Shown: in pieces, positions 50,964-59,895 of the stretch
Layout: every line of letters begins with the position of its first letter
Numbering within the stretch: position 1 is the stretch's first letter
From: Candidatus Pelagibacter communis
GTDB lineage: Bacteria; Pseudomonadota; Alphaproteobacteria; Pelagibacterales; Pelagibacteraceae
Length of the DNA: 64,000 bases
Reading direction: 5' to 3'
NCBI RefSeq assembly: GCF_001180165.1
Contig: NZ_CVSQ01000051.1
Span: 21,426 to 85,425, forward strand
Made by a program: the position numbers and the translations under genes
The notes under the pieces: generated by a model
Databases searched by the model: none
What the model was told of the DNA's origin: nothing
What the model saw: the letters and a program-made list of their open reading frames with translations, nothing else

Positions 50964-52271
50964 CTAAAGGTTCTTATATATCGGAAATGAAGAAGTTAAA
51001 GAAATAACTTCATTTTTTACTTCGTTTTCTATTTTGCTATTATCTGTTGGGTTTTCAGATAAGCCTTTAAGAGTTTTTGTTATTAATTCACCTACCGTTT
51101 TAAACTCATTTAAACCAAATCCACGAGTTGTAGCCGCTTGAGTTCCTAATCTTATTCCAGATGTAATCATTGGTTTTTCTGTATCAAATGGAATACCATT
51201 TTTATTACATGTAATGTTTGCTCTAGACAAACTCTCTGCCGCAAGATTTCCTTTTACATTGTAGGGTCTCAAATCAACCAACATCAAATGTGTATCTGTT
51301 CCATCTGAATAAATTTTAAACCCATTATTTTTTAAGGTTTCTGCTAACATTTTTGCGTTTGCTAAAACAGATTTAATGTAATCTTGAAATTCTGGTTGTA
51401 GCGCTTCAAGAAAGCCAGCTGCTTTTGCCGCAATAATATGCATTAAAGGTCCTCCCTGATAACCAGGAAAAACTGCTGTGTTAAATTTTTTAGCAAGATC
51501 TTCATGATTAGTTAAAATTATTCCTCCTCTTGCGCTTCTAAATACTTTGTGAGTTGTTGAAGTAACTACATGAGCATAGTCACATGGATTAGGGTATCCT
51601 TTACCAGCAACTAATCCTGAAAAGTGAGCCATATCAACCATCAAGTATGCTCCAACTTTATCTGCTATTTCTCTAAATCTTTTAAAGTCAATTACTCTAG
51701 AATAAGCGCTTCCGCCTGCAATAATTAGTTTAGGTTTATGTTCTAATGCAAGTTTTTCAACATTATCATAATCTATCAACTCAGATTCTTTGTCTACATC
51801 ATAACCTATAGCGTTAAACCATTTACCAGACATTGAAATTTTTAATCCATGAGTAATATGACCACCTGAATTTAAACTCATACCCATGAACGTATCACCT
51901 GGGCTTAACAGGGCTAAAAACACTGCTCCATTAGCTTGTGCACCTGAGTGTGGTTGAGCATTTGCAAATTTACAATTAAATAATTTTTTTAATCTTTCAA
52001 TAGCAAGGTTTTCTGCTACATCAACATGTTCGCAACCATTATAATATCTTTTACCAGGATAACCTTCGGCATATTTGTTAGTCAAAACTGATCCTTGTGC
52101 TTCTAATACTGCTTGAGATACTATATTTTCAGACGCAATTAGCTCTATATGTTGTTGCTGTCTAATTAATTCATCTTTAATAGCTTTGTAAAGCTCTGGA
52201 TCTTTTACAGATAAACTATCCTCAAAAAAACTTTTATAACTATCGTTTAAATAACTTTTTTCGCTTGACAT
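50964..52271 (-). CDS. glyA: Serine hydroxymethyltransferase
   Basis: Interconverts serine and glycine, loading tetrahydrofolate with one-carbon units. The 435-aa PLP enzyme has [41 protein letters not shown], the SHSGAQAN-like [13 protein letters not shown], and [18 protein letters not shown] with the PLP Lys; also [11 protein letters not shown]. The N-terminus has an extra 20 residues compared with E. coli GlyA. It is between rpiB (2 nt) and nrdR (3 nt). No riboswitch is seen in the spacer before it. Confidence 0.97.
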   Translation of the reverse strand: MSSEKSYLNDSYKSFFEDSLSVKDPELYKAIKDELIRQQQHIELIASENIVSQAVLEAQGSVLTNKYAEGYPGKRYYNGCEHVDVAENLAIERLKKLFNCKFANAQPHSGAQANGAVFLALLSPGDTFMGMSLNSGGHITHGLKISMSGKWFNAIGYDVDKESELIDYDNVEKLALEHKPKLIIAGGSAYSRVIDFKRFREIADKVGAYLMVDMAHFSGLVAGKGYPNPCDYAHVVTSTTHKVFRSARGGIILTNHEDLAKKFNTAVFPGYQGGPLMHIIAAKAAGFLEALQPEFQDYIKSVLANAKMLAETLKNNGFKIYSDGTDTHLMLVDLRPYNVKGNLAAESLSRANITCNKNGIPFDTEKPMITSGIRLGTQAATTRGFGLNEFKTVGELITKTLKGLSENPTDNSKIENEVKNEVISLTSSFPIYKNL

Positions 52272-52273
52272 AA

Positions 52274-52699
52274 TTATATTTTCTTAACCCTTCTCAAGTG
52301 TCTTCCACCGTCAAATTTTGTATTTAAAAAAATACTTACAAATTTCAAAGCATTTTTTTTGGTTATCAACCGTGACCCTAATGTAATGATGTTTGCATCG
52401 TTATGCAATCTGGATAATTTCGTTGATTTTAGATTAAAACATTGTGCAGCGCGAATATTTTTATGCTTATTTGCCGCAATATTCATTCCAGTCCCAGATC
52501 CACACACTAAAATACCAACATTACTCTTTCTTGATTTGACTTTTCTAGCAACTTTATGAGCATAGTCAGGATAATCAACGCTGCTGTCATCTTTAGGACC
52601 AAGATCTTCAAATTTTATTTTTTTATTTGTTAAGTAATCTTTGATTAGCTCTTTTAATTTAAATCCAGCATGATCTGATGAAATAAATACTTTTTTCAA
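52274..52699 (-). CDS. rpiB: Ribose-5-phosphate isomerase B
   Basis: Interconverts ribose-5-phosphate and ribulose-5-phosphate in the pentose phosphate pathway. The 141-aa protein has [13 protein letters not shown] at the N-terminus, [16 protein letters not shown], the [24 protein letters not shown] phosphate loop with active Cys, and [11 protein letters not shown]. It precedes glyA, a common order. The 2OG-Fe hydroxylase gene ends one base before its start. Confidence 0.96.
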   Translation of the reverse strand: MKKVFISSDHAGFKLKELIKDYLTNKKIKFEDLGPKDDSSVDYPDYAHKVARKVKSRKSNVGILVCGSGTGMNIAANKHKNIRAAQCFNLKSTKLSRLHNDANIITLGSRLITKKNALKFVSIFLNTKFDGGRHLRRVKKI

Positions 52700-52700
52700 A

Positions 52701-53339
52701 TTAATTAAATTTATAATCTAAAACACAAGCAACTAAATGTATTCTATTCTCTTCTCCACCATTAAATGCATTGTGATATTTAGTGTTGTTTGTAACCCAA
52801 ACCGAACCATCAGCAGGCATATGTTTCGCAACATTATCAATTACCATTAAACAACCAGGGTTTGTAATAATAGGTATATGCAATCTTGGTTCAGGATCTC
52901 TATGCCAACTTAAAGTTGATCTTGGCTCTTTTAAAAGAATCCTAACTCTTCCAAGTTTATATTTTTTTGAAAGGACATCATAAACCTCTTTAAAGTATGT
53001 GTTCTCATAGTCTTTAATAAATTCTGAGTAAGATGATTCATCAATCATTTCGTCTCTAGAAACTTCTTTTCCTGATTTATCAGGTTTAGTCCAGTATACT
53101 CCACGAGCTTTATTACCTTTTATTGAATCTGGATCACCAGGTATTTGAGTTAGAGATATAGCACCAAAGTGAGTAACACCTGCATCTTCAAATTTTTTAA
53201 TCTTAACTATTTGGTGATATGCTTCTTGTAATTTCTCTATATCAAACTTAATTTCTTGTTTCTGGAAATCACTAAAGTCTAAAATCCTATCTTCTTTTTT
53301 GATATTTAAGTCTACAACTTTTGAGTTTTCTGTCGCCAT
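52701..53339 (-). CDS. Aspartyl/asparaginyl beta-hydroxylase-like 2OG-Fe(II) oxygenase
   Basis: A 212-aa protein with an Asp_Arg_Hydrox-like double-stranded beta helix in its second half. Iron-binding residues are likely His146 and Asp148 (SWHRDPEPRLHIPI), with His189 (NNTKYHNAFNGG), and Arg199 for 2-oxoglutarate (ENRIHLVACV). The N-terminal part has no recognised domain. Enzymes of this fold hydroxylate residues in proteins, peptides or small molecules; the substrate is not known. It starts a minus-strand run with rpiB-glyA and has its own promoter-like pair 30 nt upstream. Confidence 0.82.
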   Translation of the reverse strand: MATENSKVVDLNIKKEDRILDFSDFQKQEIKFDIEKLQEAYHQIVKIKKFEDAGVTHFGAISLTQIPGDPDSIKGNKARGVYWTKPDKSGKEVSRDEMIDESSYSEFIKDYENTYFKEVYDVLSKKYKLGRVRILLKEPRSTLSWHRDPEPRLHIPIITNPGCLMVIDNVAKHMPADGSVWVTNNTKYHNAFNGGEENRIHLVACVLDYKFN

Positions 53340-53364
53340 CGTGATTGCTTTCTACTCTTTTTTT

Positions 53365-53393
53365 TGTATATGTGTATATTACATTTGTCGCAA
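53365..53393 (-). promoter_or_regulatory. Putative promoter of the 2OG-Fe hydroxylase gene
   Basis: On the minus strand TTGCGA (53388-53393) and TATACA (53365-53370) are 17 nt apart. The predicted start near 53358 gives a leader of about 19 nt with a purine-rich stretch before the ATG at 53339. It shares the TTGCGA -35 with the promoter before the 56-aa peptide. Confidence 0.45.
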
Positions 53394-53412
53394 TTTAAAA
53401 GTAAATTAAAAC

Positions 53413-54402
53413 ATGATTATTGGTAAATATCCTAGTCTTAGACTCAGAAGAAGCAGAAAAGATCCTTGGTCAAGAAGATTGATTCAAGAAAATACCTTAA
53501 GTCCAAATGACTTTATACTCCCTATTTTTTTAATTGAAGGGTCAAATAAACGACAAGAGATTTCATCAATGCCTGGCGTTTACAGGTATACAATTAATCG
53601 ATTGAGCCAAATTGTGGATAAAGCAATAAAATTAGGAATACCAATGATAGCTCTTTTCCCAAAGACACAAAACTCAAAAAAAGATGAATTGGGAACAGAA
53701 TCACTGAATGAAAATAATTTAGTCTGTAAAGCGATACAAGAAGTCAAAAAAAGATACAAAAACCAAATCGGTATAATGTGTGATGTTGCTTTAGATCCTT
53801 ATACATCACATGGTCATGATGGTTTGATAAAATCTAACACCATATTAAATGATGAAACAATTGAGGTTTTGATCAATCAGTCATTACTACAAGCTGAGAT
53901 GGGTTGTGATGTACTGGCTCCTTCAGACATGATGGATGGCAGAATAGGAAAAATAAGAAAAGCTTTAGATAAAAATAAATTCCAAAACGTTCAAATATTA
54001 TCCTACGCTGCAAAATATGCTTCAAGCTTTTATGGGCCTTTTAGAGATGCAGTCGGATCTAAAGGTTCGTTAAAAGGAGACAAAAAAACTTATCAGATGG
54101 ATTATAAAAATTCTGATGAAGCTTTAAGAGAAGTTGCATTAGATATTAAAGAAGGTGCTGATATGGTAATGGTTAAACCAGGTATGCCCTACTTAGACAT
54201 AATAAAATCAATAAAAGAAAAATTTAAATTGCCTGTATTTGCATATCAAGTATCAGGGGAATACAGCTTAATTGAAACAGCTGTAACGAAAAAATTAATT
54301 AATAAAGATGCTGTATATGAAAGCTTAGTTGCTTTTAAGAGAGCTGGTGCCAATGCAATAGTAAGTTATTACGCTGATAGAATTGATAAAATAATAAAAT
54401 AA
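53413..54402 (+). CDS. hemB: Delta-aminolevulinic acid dehydratase (porphobilinogen synthase)
   Basis: Joins two aminolevulinate molecules to porphobilinogen in heme synthesis. The 329-aa protein starts with RLRRSRKDPWSRRLIQENTL. The metal site DVALDPYTSHGHDG has no zinc-binding Cys triplet, so it belongs to the Mg-dependent type. Active-site lysines are in LSYAAKYASSFYGPFRDA and MVMVKPGMPYLDII. The gene is alone on the + strand between divergent hydroxylase and convergent recO, and its stop touches the recO stop inside a 16-bp palindrome. Confidence 0.97.
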   Translation: MIIGKYPSLRLRRSRKDPWSRRLIQENTLSPNDFILPIFLIEGSNKRQEISSMPGVYRYTINRLSQIVDKAIKLGIPMIALFPKTQNSKKDELGTESLNENNLVCKAIQEVKKRYKNQIGIMCDVALDPYTSHGHDGLIKSNTILNDETIEVLINQSLLQAEMGCDVLAPSDMMDGRIGKIRKALDKNKFQNVQILSYAAKYASSFYGPFRDAVGSKGSLKGDKKTYQMDYKNSDEALREVALDIKEGADMVMVKPGMPYLDIIKSIKEKFKLPVFAYQVSGEYSLIETAVTKKLINKDAVYESLVAFKRAGANAIVSYYADRIDKIIK

Positions 54403-54410
54403 TTATTTTA
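54395..54410. repeat. 16-bp perfect palindrome holding both stop codons of hemB and recO
   Basis: TAAAATAATTATTTTA is its own reverse complement. It contains the hemB stop TAA (54400-54402) and the recO stop (54403-54405 read on the minus strand). As RNA it would give the same weak A-U hairpin, with flanking T or A, in both directions. It might end both transcripts, but the low stability makes that uncertain. Confidence 0.4.
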
Positions 54411-55083
54411 ACGTGTTTAAGAATATCAACCTGCTATTTGGATAATTTAAATTATTTGGTCTTAATATAGTTTTATCCAAATAATCGCCTACTAATTTCA
54501 AACCGTTCAATAAAGTGCCTAGATCATTAACTTCTATATCTTTTTCAATCAGAAAATTAGGTACATATTTTTTTTCATTTAAAGAACTTGCATAATATAC
54601 AGTTTTGTTACCTTCTAAATCTTTTACAACTAAATTTTCAAGCGCCAAGTCATATCCCAATATTTTAAATAACTCCAATTCCCAAAATATATATTTTTTT
54701 ATCCAATCTTTTTCTTTTAAAATTAAAAATAAATTTTGAATTATAAAATAAACTTTATCGTTAGATTGCGACTCTGCTGTTAATATTTTGATCAAATTCA
54801 TAGCAGATGTAATACAGGATAACTTTTGCTTATGATCAAAATATAATGGAGTATAGGCATTTAAAATTTCAATTTTAAAATAACCTATTCTGTTTTCATT
54901 TTTAGAATGGTAATTGACATGGAGTTTATTACCAAGCTGAAGATAATTTTTAATTTTTTTTGAAGTACCGCCAAATATAATTCCGGATATCTTTCCTTTA
55001 TCTTTTGTAAATAATTCAGCAATTAATGAATTTTCATTATATCTGTTTTTACTTATTAAAAATCCCTCGTCTGACCAATTCAT
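54403..55083 (-). CDS. recO: DNA repair protein RecO
   Basis: Loads RecA on SSB-coated gaps with RecF and RecR. The 226-aa protein starts MNWSDEGFLISKNRYNENSLIAELFTKDKGKISGIIFGG, the OB-fold of RecO (the ...G.VL..R..gE.s.iv...T...G......G pattern). A helical part with WELELFKILGYDLALENLV follows. There is no zinc-binding Cys cluster. It overlaps rnc by 4 nt. The era gene, usually between rnc and recO, is missing here. Confidence 0.93.
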   Translation of the reverse strand: MNWSDEGFLISKNRYNENSLIAELFTKDKGKISGIIFGGTSKKIKNYLQLGNKLHVNYHSKNENRIGYFKIEILNAYTPLYFDHKQKLSCITSAMNLIKILTAESQSNDKVYFIIQNLFLILKEKDWIKKYIFWELELFKILGYDLALENLVVKDLEGNKTVYYASSLNEKKYVPNFLIEKDIEVNDLGTLLNGLKLVGDYLDKTILRPNNLNYPNSRLIFLNTLK

Positions 55084-55748
55084 TTTTTATTTGTATTTTT
55101 TAAACATTCTATAGCAGCATTTTGTTCAGCTTCTTTCTTTGATTTTCCAGTCGCTATAAAATATTTTGTATTGGGTAATTTTACTCCAACTTTAAATATG
55201 GGTTTGTGTCTTGGACCTGTATTTGAAATTAATTTATAAGTAGGTAGTTTTTTAAAGTTTTTTAAAGTTAATTCCTGTAACTTTGTTTTTGCATCGATTT
55301 CTGTAACTACACTTTTTTCAATATGATCTTGCCACAAGTTTAAAATTGTTTTTTCAACTATTGTAAAACCTTTATCAAGATAAATAGCACCAATTAATGC
55401 TTCACAGCTATCAGATATAATTTTGTCCTCAATTTTTATTTTTTTATTGTTGGGGTTAAATGTTTTAACATAACTAGCTAAATTTATTTTTTTTGCTATA
55501 TCCAGACAAGTTTTTTTATTAACTAGCGATGCAAATTTTTTATCAAGAATACCCTCTTTTTCTCCTGGATAAATTTCTAAAAGTTTTTTTGCTATCACCA
55601 AGCCAAGAACTCTATCACCCAGAAACTCTATCTTTTCATTATTTTCATTTGGATTAAAGCTTTTATGTGTGAGTGCTTGAACAAGTAGATCTTTATTTTT
55701 AAATTTTAAATCAATTTTTTTTTCTAAACTTTGATAGTTAATTTTCAT
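55080..55748 (-). CDS. rnc: Ribonuclease III
   Basis: Cuts double-stranded RNA in rRNA and mRNA processing. The 222-aa protein has the signature NEKIEFLGDRVLGLVIAK at about 37-54 and ISDSCEALIGAIYLDKGF with the metal-binding Asp and Glu. The C-terminal dsRNA-binding domain (about 150-222) contains AKTKLQELTLKNFKKLPTYKLI and GKSKKEAEQNAAIECL. It overlaps lepB by one nt and recO by 4 nt in a lepB-rnc-recO chain. Confidence 0.97.
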   Translation of the reverse strand: MKINYQSLEKKIDLKFKNKDLLVQALTHKSFNPNENNEKIEFLGDRVLGLVIAKKLLEIYPGEKEGILDKKFASLVNKKTCLDIAKKINLASYVKTFNPNNKKIKIEDKIISDSCEALIGAIYLDKGFTIVEKTILNLWQDHIEKSVVTEIDAKTKLQELTLKNFKKLPTYKLISNTGPRHKPIFKVGVKLPNTKYFIATGKSKKEAEQNAAIECLKNTNKK

Positions 55749-56485
55749 TAATTAATTTTATTAAAGGTTCTATTAAATCTTATTGACTTATGCCATTTCC
55801 AAAATTCAATAAAACTTCCTATTCTTTTATCTGAAGAGAAAAATATAAATTGAGCTTTTCCTACTAAATTATCTTTATGTACATATCCAACACTTGTTAA
55901 GTACCTGCTATCTTTAGAACAGTCTCTGTTATCTCCTAAAAAGAAATAATGATCTTTTGGTACAGTAAACACATCAGAATTTTGATAGGTGTAATCTTTT
56001 AAATAAACAGTATGAAATTTTTTACCATTTGAAAGTTTTTCTTCAAATCTATAAACATCCATACTTTTGTTGCCACAGAAAATTGTAGTTTTGTTATTAA
56101 TTTTAGATTTAAAAATTTCAGAATTATTTAAATATAAATTAGAGTCTATAAATTGAATTTTATCACCAGGTAAACCAATTAATCTTTTAATGTAATCTGT
56201 TCGATTATCTGCTGGGGTTTTAAATACAATTACATCACCTCTTTCCGGACTACTAAACATAATTCTTTTGTTTAATATTGGAGGACTAAAAGGAAATGAA
56301 TGTTTGCTATATCCATAGGTATATTTTGTTACAAACAACCTATCACCTACTAATAAAGTAGGTTCCATGGATGATGATGGAATATAAAATGGTTGTACTA
56401 AAAGCGATCTAATTATGACTGCAATTATTAATGCATAAATTAAAGTTTTTATATTTTCTGAAAAAAAATTTTTATCTAATTTCAT
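55748..56485 (-). CDS. lepB: Signal peptidase I
   Basis: Removes signal peptides from exported proteins at the outer face of the inner membrane. The 245-aa protein has one N-terminal membrane helix (about 14-30), then the catalytic Ser39 in YIPSSSMEPTLLVGDRL and the Lys base in DYIKRLIGLPGDKIQ near residue 95. The later GDNRDCSKDSRYLTSVGYVHKDNLVGKA box is typical. It overlaps acpS by 4 nt. Confidence 0.97.
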   Translation of the reverse strand: MKLDKNFFSENIKTLIYALIIAVIIRSLLVQPFYIPSSSMEPTLLVGDRLFVTKYTYGYSKHSFPFSPPILNKRIMFSSPERGDVIVFKTPADNRTDYIKRLIGLPGDKIQFIDSNLYLNNSEIFKSKINNKTTIFCGNKSMDVYRFEEKLSNGKKFHTVYLKDYTYQNSDVFTVPKDHYFFLGDNRDCSKDSRYLTSVGYVHKDNLVGKAQFIFFSSDKRIGSFIEFWKWHKSIRFNRTFNKIN

Positions 56486-56868
56486 GATGTTTGAATAATT
56501 GCAAATGCAGTTGAATAATTTTTTTCATCCGAAATTGATAAAAAACATTTAAAATTTTTGATTTTAAAGTTCTTTTGTACAATTTTTGTAATTTTTTTAT
56601 TTTTAACGTAATAAGGCCTTCCCTTTTTGTCATTAACAACTTCTATATCTTTAAAATTTAAATTTATACGAAAACCTGTGCCAAGAGCTTTAGAAAATGC
56701 TTCTTTTGCAGCAAATCTCTTTGAAAAATAAGCTACTTTATTGTTTGCTGCATTAGATTGTTTCAATTCTTTAGATGAGTAAATTCTTTTTTTAAATAAA
56801 GGATTTTTAATCGATTTTTGAATTCTTTTGTTTTCAACAATATCAACTCCAATACCTAGAATTTTCAT
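56482..56868 (-). CDS. acpS: Holo-[acyl-carrier-protein] synthase
   Basis: Attaches 4'-phosphopantetheine to acyl carrier protein, linking CoA (coaD is in this window) to fatty acid synthesis. The 128-aa protein has GIGVDIVENKRIQKS with the Mg-binding Asp, and FAAKEAFSKALGTGF with Glu and Lys. The normal order pdxJ-acpS-lepB-rnc is kept. It lies directly after pdxJ with no spacer and overlaps lepB by 4 nt. Confidence 0.96.
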   Translation of the reverse strand: MKILGIGVDIVENKRIQKSIKNPLFKKRIYSSKELKQSNAANNKVAYFSKRFAAKEAFSKALGTGFRINLNFKDIEVVNDKKGRPYYVKNKKITKIVQKNFKIKNFKCFLSISDEKNYSTAFAIIQTS

Positions 56869-57588
56869 TTATTTTTTTATAATTTTTTTAAAGTTTTTAA
56901 TTACTTTTGAAAGTCCATCAAATATTGACTCTCCGATTATAAAATGTCCAATATTATACTCCTCAATATCTATTATTTTTGTTAACATTTTGGTGGTTTT
57001 ATAGTCTAAACCATGACCAGCATGAACTTCTAAATTTAAACTTGATGCCAATTTTGCACTTTTTTTAATTCTGTTTAATTCACTAGAATAATTTTTTTTT
57101 AATTTAACTAGGTTTGCTAGTTTTCCAGTATGTATTTCAATACAATCAGTATTTAATTTTTTAGCAAGTCTAATGTCATTTGAGGAAGGATTAATGAATA
57201 AACTTGTTCTTAACTTTGCTTTTTTAAATTTTTTAATTATTTTCTCTAACTTATTAAGATTGTTTTTTATATTTAAACCTCCCTCGGTAGTAATTTCTTT
57301 TCTATTTTCTGGAACTAAACAGATAAAATTTGGTTTTATCTTAAGTGCTTTATTAATAATTTCTTCGTTCATAGAAATTTCAAGGTTTACAGGCACATTT
57401 CTTAAACCACAGATTTTTTTTGCATCAATATCATTTATATGTCTTCTATCTTCTCTTAAATGAATTGTTACAGAATCCGCTCCATAACTAATAACTTTTT
57501 TAGCTGCGTATAGTGGGTCTGGATGTTTCTCTCCACGAGCGTTTCGTAAAGTTGCGATATGATCTATATTTACGCCTAACCTTTTCAC
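56869..57588 (-). CDS. pdxJ: Pyridoxine 5'-phosphate synthase
   Basis: Condenses deoxyxylulose phosphate and an aminoacetone phosphate to form vitamin B6 phosphate. The 239-aa TIM barrel starts RLGVNIDHIATLRNARGEKHPDPL and has SVTIHLREDRRHIND, FICLVPENRKEITTEGGLN, and LEVHAGHGLDYKT, ending NIGHFIIGESIFDGL. All are diagnostic. It overlaps pyrE by 4 nt and is followed directly by acpS. Confidence 0.97.
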   Translation of the reverse strand: MKRLGVNIDHIATLRNARGEKHPDPLYAAKKVISYGADSVTIHLREDRRHINDIDAKKICGLRNVPVNLEISMNEEIINKALKIKPNFICLVPENRKEITTEGGLNIKNNLNKLEKIIKKFKKAKLRTSLFINPSSNDIRLAKKLNTDCIEIHTGKLANLVKLKKNYSSELNRIKKSAKLASSLNLEVHAGHGLDYKTTKMLTKIIDIEEYNIGHFIIGESIFDGLSKVIKNFKKIIKK

Positions 57589-58172
57589 TTAATAAATCTG
57601 CTTCCTGGGGTTGTTATTGGTATAGATTTAAGTTCTGGTGGTAATTTATTTGCTTTAAAAGTTGGAACATCAATTTTTAAATGAGATGTTATTCCAGTTT
57701 TTATTTTTAAAGATTGTTTGGTTGATCGATCAATAATAGATGCAAATCCAATTAATTTTGCTTTTGATTTTTTAATCAATTTAACACACTCTAAACTTGA
57801 TTTTCCTGTAGTGATTACATCTTCTATAATTAATACTCTTGCTCCTTTTTTAATATTGAATCCTCTTCTGAGAGTAAATTTACCATTTACTCTTTCACAA
57901 AAAATTGTTTCTTTTTTGAGCAATTTTCCAATTTCATATCCAATAATTACTCCTCCCATTGCAGGAGCTAATATTAAATCAATTTTTTTAAATTTTTTTT
58001 TAATTTTATTTGCTAAAGATTTACAAATTTTATCAGCTAAATTAGGGAAACTTAAGAGTTTAGCACACTGAATATATTTTGAAGAATGTAGACCTGAGGA
58101 TAGAACGAAGTGACCTTCTAATAATGCATTAGTTTTTTTTAAAATATTTAAGGATTTTTTGTGTGAAAGCAT
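57585..58172 (-). CDS. pyrE: Orotate phosphoribosyltransferase
   Basis: Makes orotidine monophosphate in pyrimidine synthesis. The 195-aa protein has the FVLSSGLHSSKYIQCAKLL start, the APAMGGVIIGYEIGKLL turn, FCERVNGKFTLRRGFNI and the PRPP-binding loop VLIIEDVITTGKSSLECVKLI. It overlaps the 3' end of spoT by 44 nt, the largest same-strand overlap in this chain, and pdxJ by 4 nt. No shorter start fits better, since residues before HFVLSSG are needed. Confidence 0.95.
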   Translation of the reverse strand: MLSHKKSLNILKKTNALLEGHFVLSSGLHSSKYIQCAKLLSFPNLADKICKSLANKIKKKFKKIDLILAPAMGGVIIGYEIGKLLKKETIFCERVNGKFTLRRGFNIKKGARVLIIEDVITTGKSSLECVKLIKKSKAKLIGFASIIDRSTKQSLKIKTGITSHLKIDVPTFKANKLPPELKSIPITTPGSRFIK

Positions 58173-59874
58173 TTCTTTTTTCTTCGTGTCTAATTATCTT
58201 AAATTTTATACTCTTTTGTTTTAGCTCTGCAATAAAATTAGTAAAATTCTTAAGGTTTCTAATAATTAATTTAAATTTAAAATTAATATAATTGGGATTT
58301 TTGCCAACCATTTCTAAGCTCGATATATTTAATTTGTGACTTCCAATGAGTGAGCTTATATCTCCTAATTGACCTGGCTTATCAGGTAATGACATCCATA
58401 GAGTGGTATTATATTTTTTTGTTTTTTCCTCTTTTTGCTCTCCTTTATCATGCCAATATCTTCTTATTGCTGCTCTAGCTTTGCCTGTTTTAGTAGTTGG
58501 TATCCAGTGAAGTGATGGTGAATTATTTTTAGATGTTATTATATTTACTCGATCACCATTTCTTAAAATAGTTTGTAATTCGCTTTTGTTTCCATTAATT
58601 TCACAACCAACTGCTGAATTACCAATTTTAGTATGAACAGCATATGCAAAATCTATAGCAGTTGCATCTTTAGGTAATTTTATAACTGAACCTTTTGGTG
58701 TAAAACAAAATACGTTTTCTTGAAACATTTGTAGTTTTGTATACTCATATGAATCTTCAGGGTTTTCATTTTTTTCTATAATCTCAACAAGATCTTTTAA
58801 CCAATCATACTCCTTCCAACTTAAAGAATTAAATTTTTCAGAAGATTTATACTGCCAATGAGATGCGACACCTCTTTCTGCAAATTCGTGCATTTCATAT
58901 GTTCTAATTTGAATTTCTATTGGTTTTTTATTTGAACCAATTACAGAAGTATGAATAGATTTATAACCATTGATTTTTGGAGATGAAATATAATCTTTAA
59001 ATTTCCCTGGTATGCAATTCCATTTTTTATGAAAAATCCCTAGAGTTTTGTAACAATCATCTACGTTTTTTAAAATTATCCTAAACCCAATAATGTCTGT
59101 TATTTGTTCAAGTGAAACTCTTTTTTTTTGGACCTTTCTCCAAATTGAAAAAGGTGTCTTTTCTCTACCATGTATTTCAGCATTAATTTCATTATCATTT
59201 AAGATTTCACTTAACTCAAAAGATTGTTCTTCGAACAAATCTTTTCTGTCCAATTTTATTTCATCAAGCCTTTTTTTTATTAATTTTCTTGCATCATTAT
59301 TTAAAATTTCAAAAGATAAATCCTCAAGCTCGTCTCTTATTCTGTGCATTCCCATTCTATCAGCTAATGGCGCATAAATTTCCATAGTTTCTTGAGCTAT
59401 TCTTTTTCTTTTATCCTCTTTAGTAATCGCTTTAATGGTTCTCATGTTATGTAGTCGATCAGCAATTTTAACTAGCAGAACTCTAATGTCTTTTGATGTT
59501 GCTAAAATTAATTTTCTGAAATTCTCAACTTTAGAATTAGCTCCAGCTGAATTTTCAAACGCTGAAATTTTCGTTACACCGTCTACTAAATCAGCAACCT
59601 CATCACCAAATTCTTGTTTGATAGTTTCATAAGTTGCAAAAGTATCTTCTATAGTGTCATGCAATAGACCAGTTGTAATTGTAGCGCTATCTAATTTTAA
59701 TTCAGTTAAAATGTTTGCAACCTCAATTGGGTGAACAGAATAAGGATCACCCGAAGCTCTTTTTTGACTCTTATGTGCTTTAACAGCAAAATTATACGCT
59801 TTATCCAATTTTTCAGGATTAAGAAATTTATTATAATCCTTAACTTTATTTATAAGTTCATTTGAATTAAGCAT
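58129..59874 (-). CDS. spoT: RelA/SpoT family (p)ppGpp synthetase/hydrolase, short form
   Basis: Controls the stringent response alarmone ppGpp. The 581-aa protein has an HD hydrolase domain (about 25-155, with LLHDTIEDTFATYE and ADRLHNMRTI), a synthetase domain (about 225-340; GKFKDYISSPKINGYKSIHTSVIG, IEIQIRTYEMHEFAERGVASHW), and a TGS domain (about 385-445). A C-terminal ACT domain (about 500-570; WMSLPDKPGQLGDISSLIG) is kept, but the region between TGS and ACT is about 50 residues, much less than in E. coli SpoT (about 700 aa). Both catalytic sites appear intact. Confidence 0.95.
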   Translation of the reverse strand: MLNSNELINKVKDYNKFLNPEKLDKAYNFAVKAHKSQKRASGDPYSVHPIEVANILTELKLDSATITTGLLHDTIEDTFATYETIKQEFGDEVADLVDGVTKISAFENSAGANSKVENFRKLILATSKDIRVLLVKIADRLHNMRTIKAITKEDKRKRIAQETMEIYAPLADRMGMHRIRDELEDLSFEILNNDARKLIKKRLDEIKLDRKDLFEEQSFELSEILNDNEINAEIHGREKTPFSIWRKVQKKRVSLEQITDIIGFRIILKNVDDCYKTLGIFHKKWNCIPGKFKDYISSPKINGYKSIHTSVIGSNKKPIEIQIRTYEMHEFAERGVASHWQYKSSEKFNSLSWKEYDWLKDLVEIIEKNENPEDSYEYTKLQMFQENVFCFTPKGSVIKLPKDATAIDFAYAVHTKIGNSAVGCEINGNKSELQTILRNGDRVNIITSKNNSPSLHWIPTTKTGKARAAIRRYWHDKGEQKEEKTKKYNTTLWMSLPDKPGQLGDISSLIGSHKLNISSLEMVGKNPNYINFKFKLIIRNLKNFTNFIAELKQKSIKFKIIRHEEKRNAFTQKILKYFKKN

Positions 59875-59895
59875 AATTAATATTATACCATTAAA

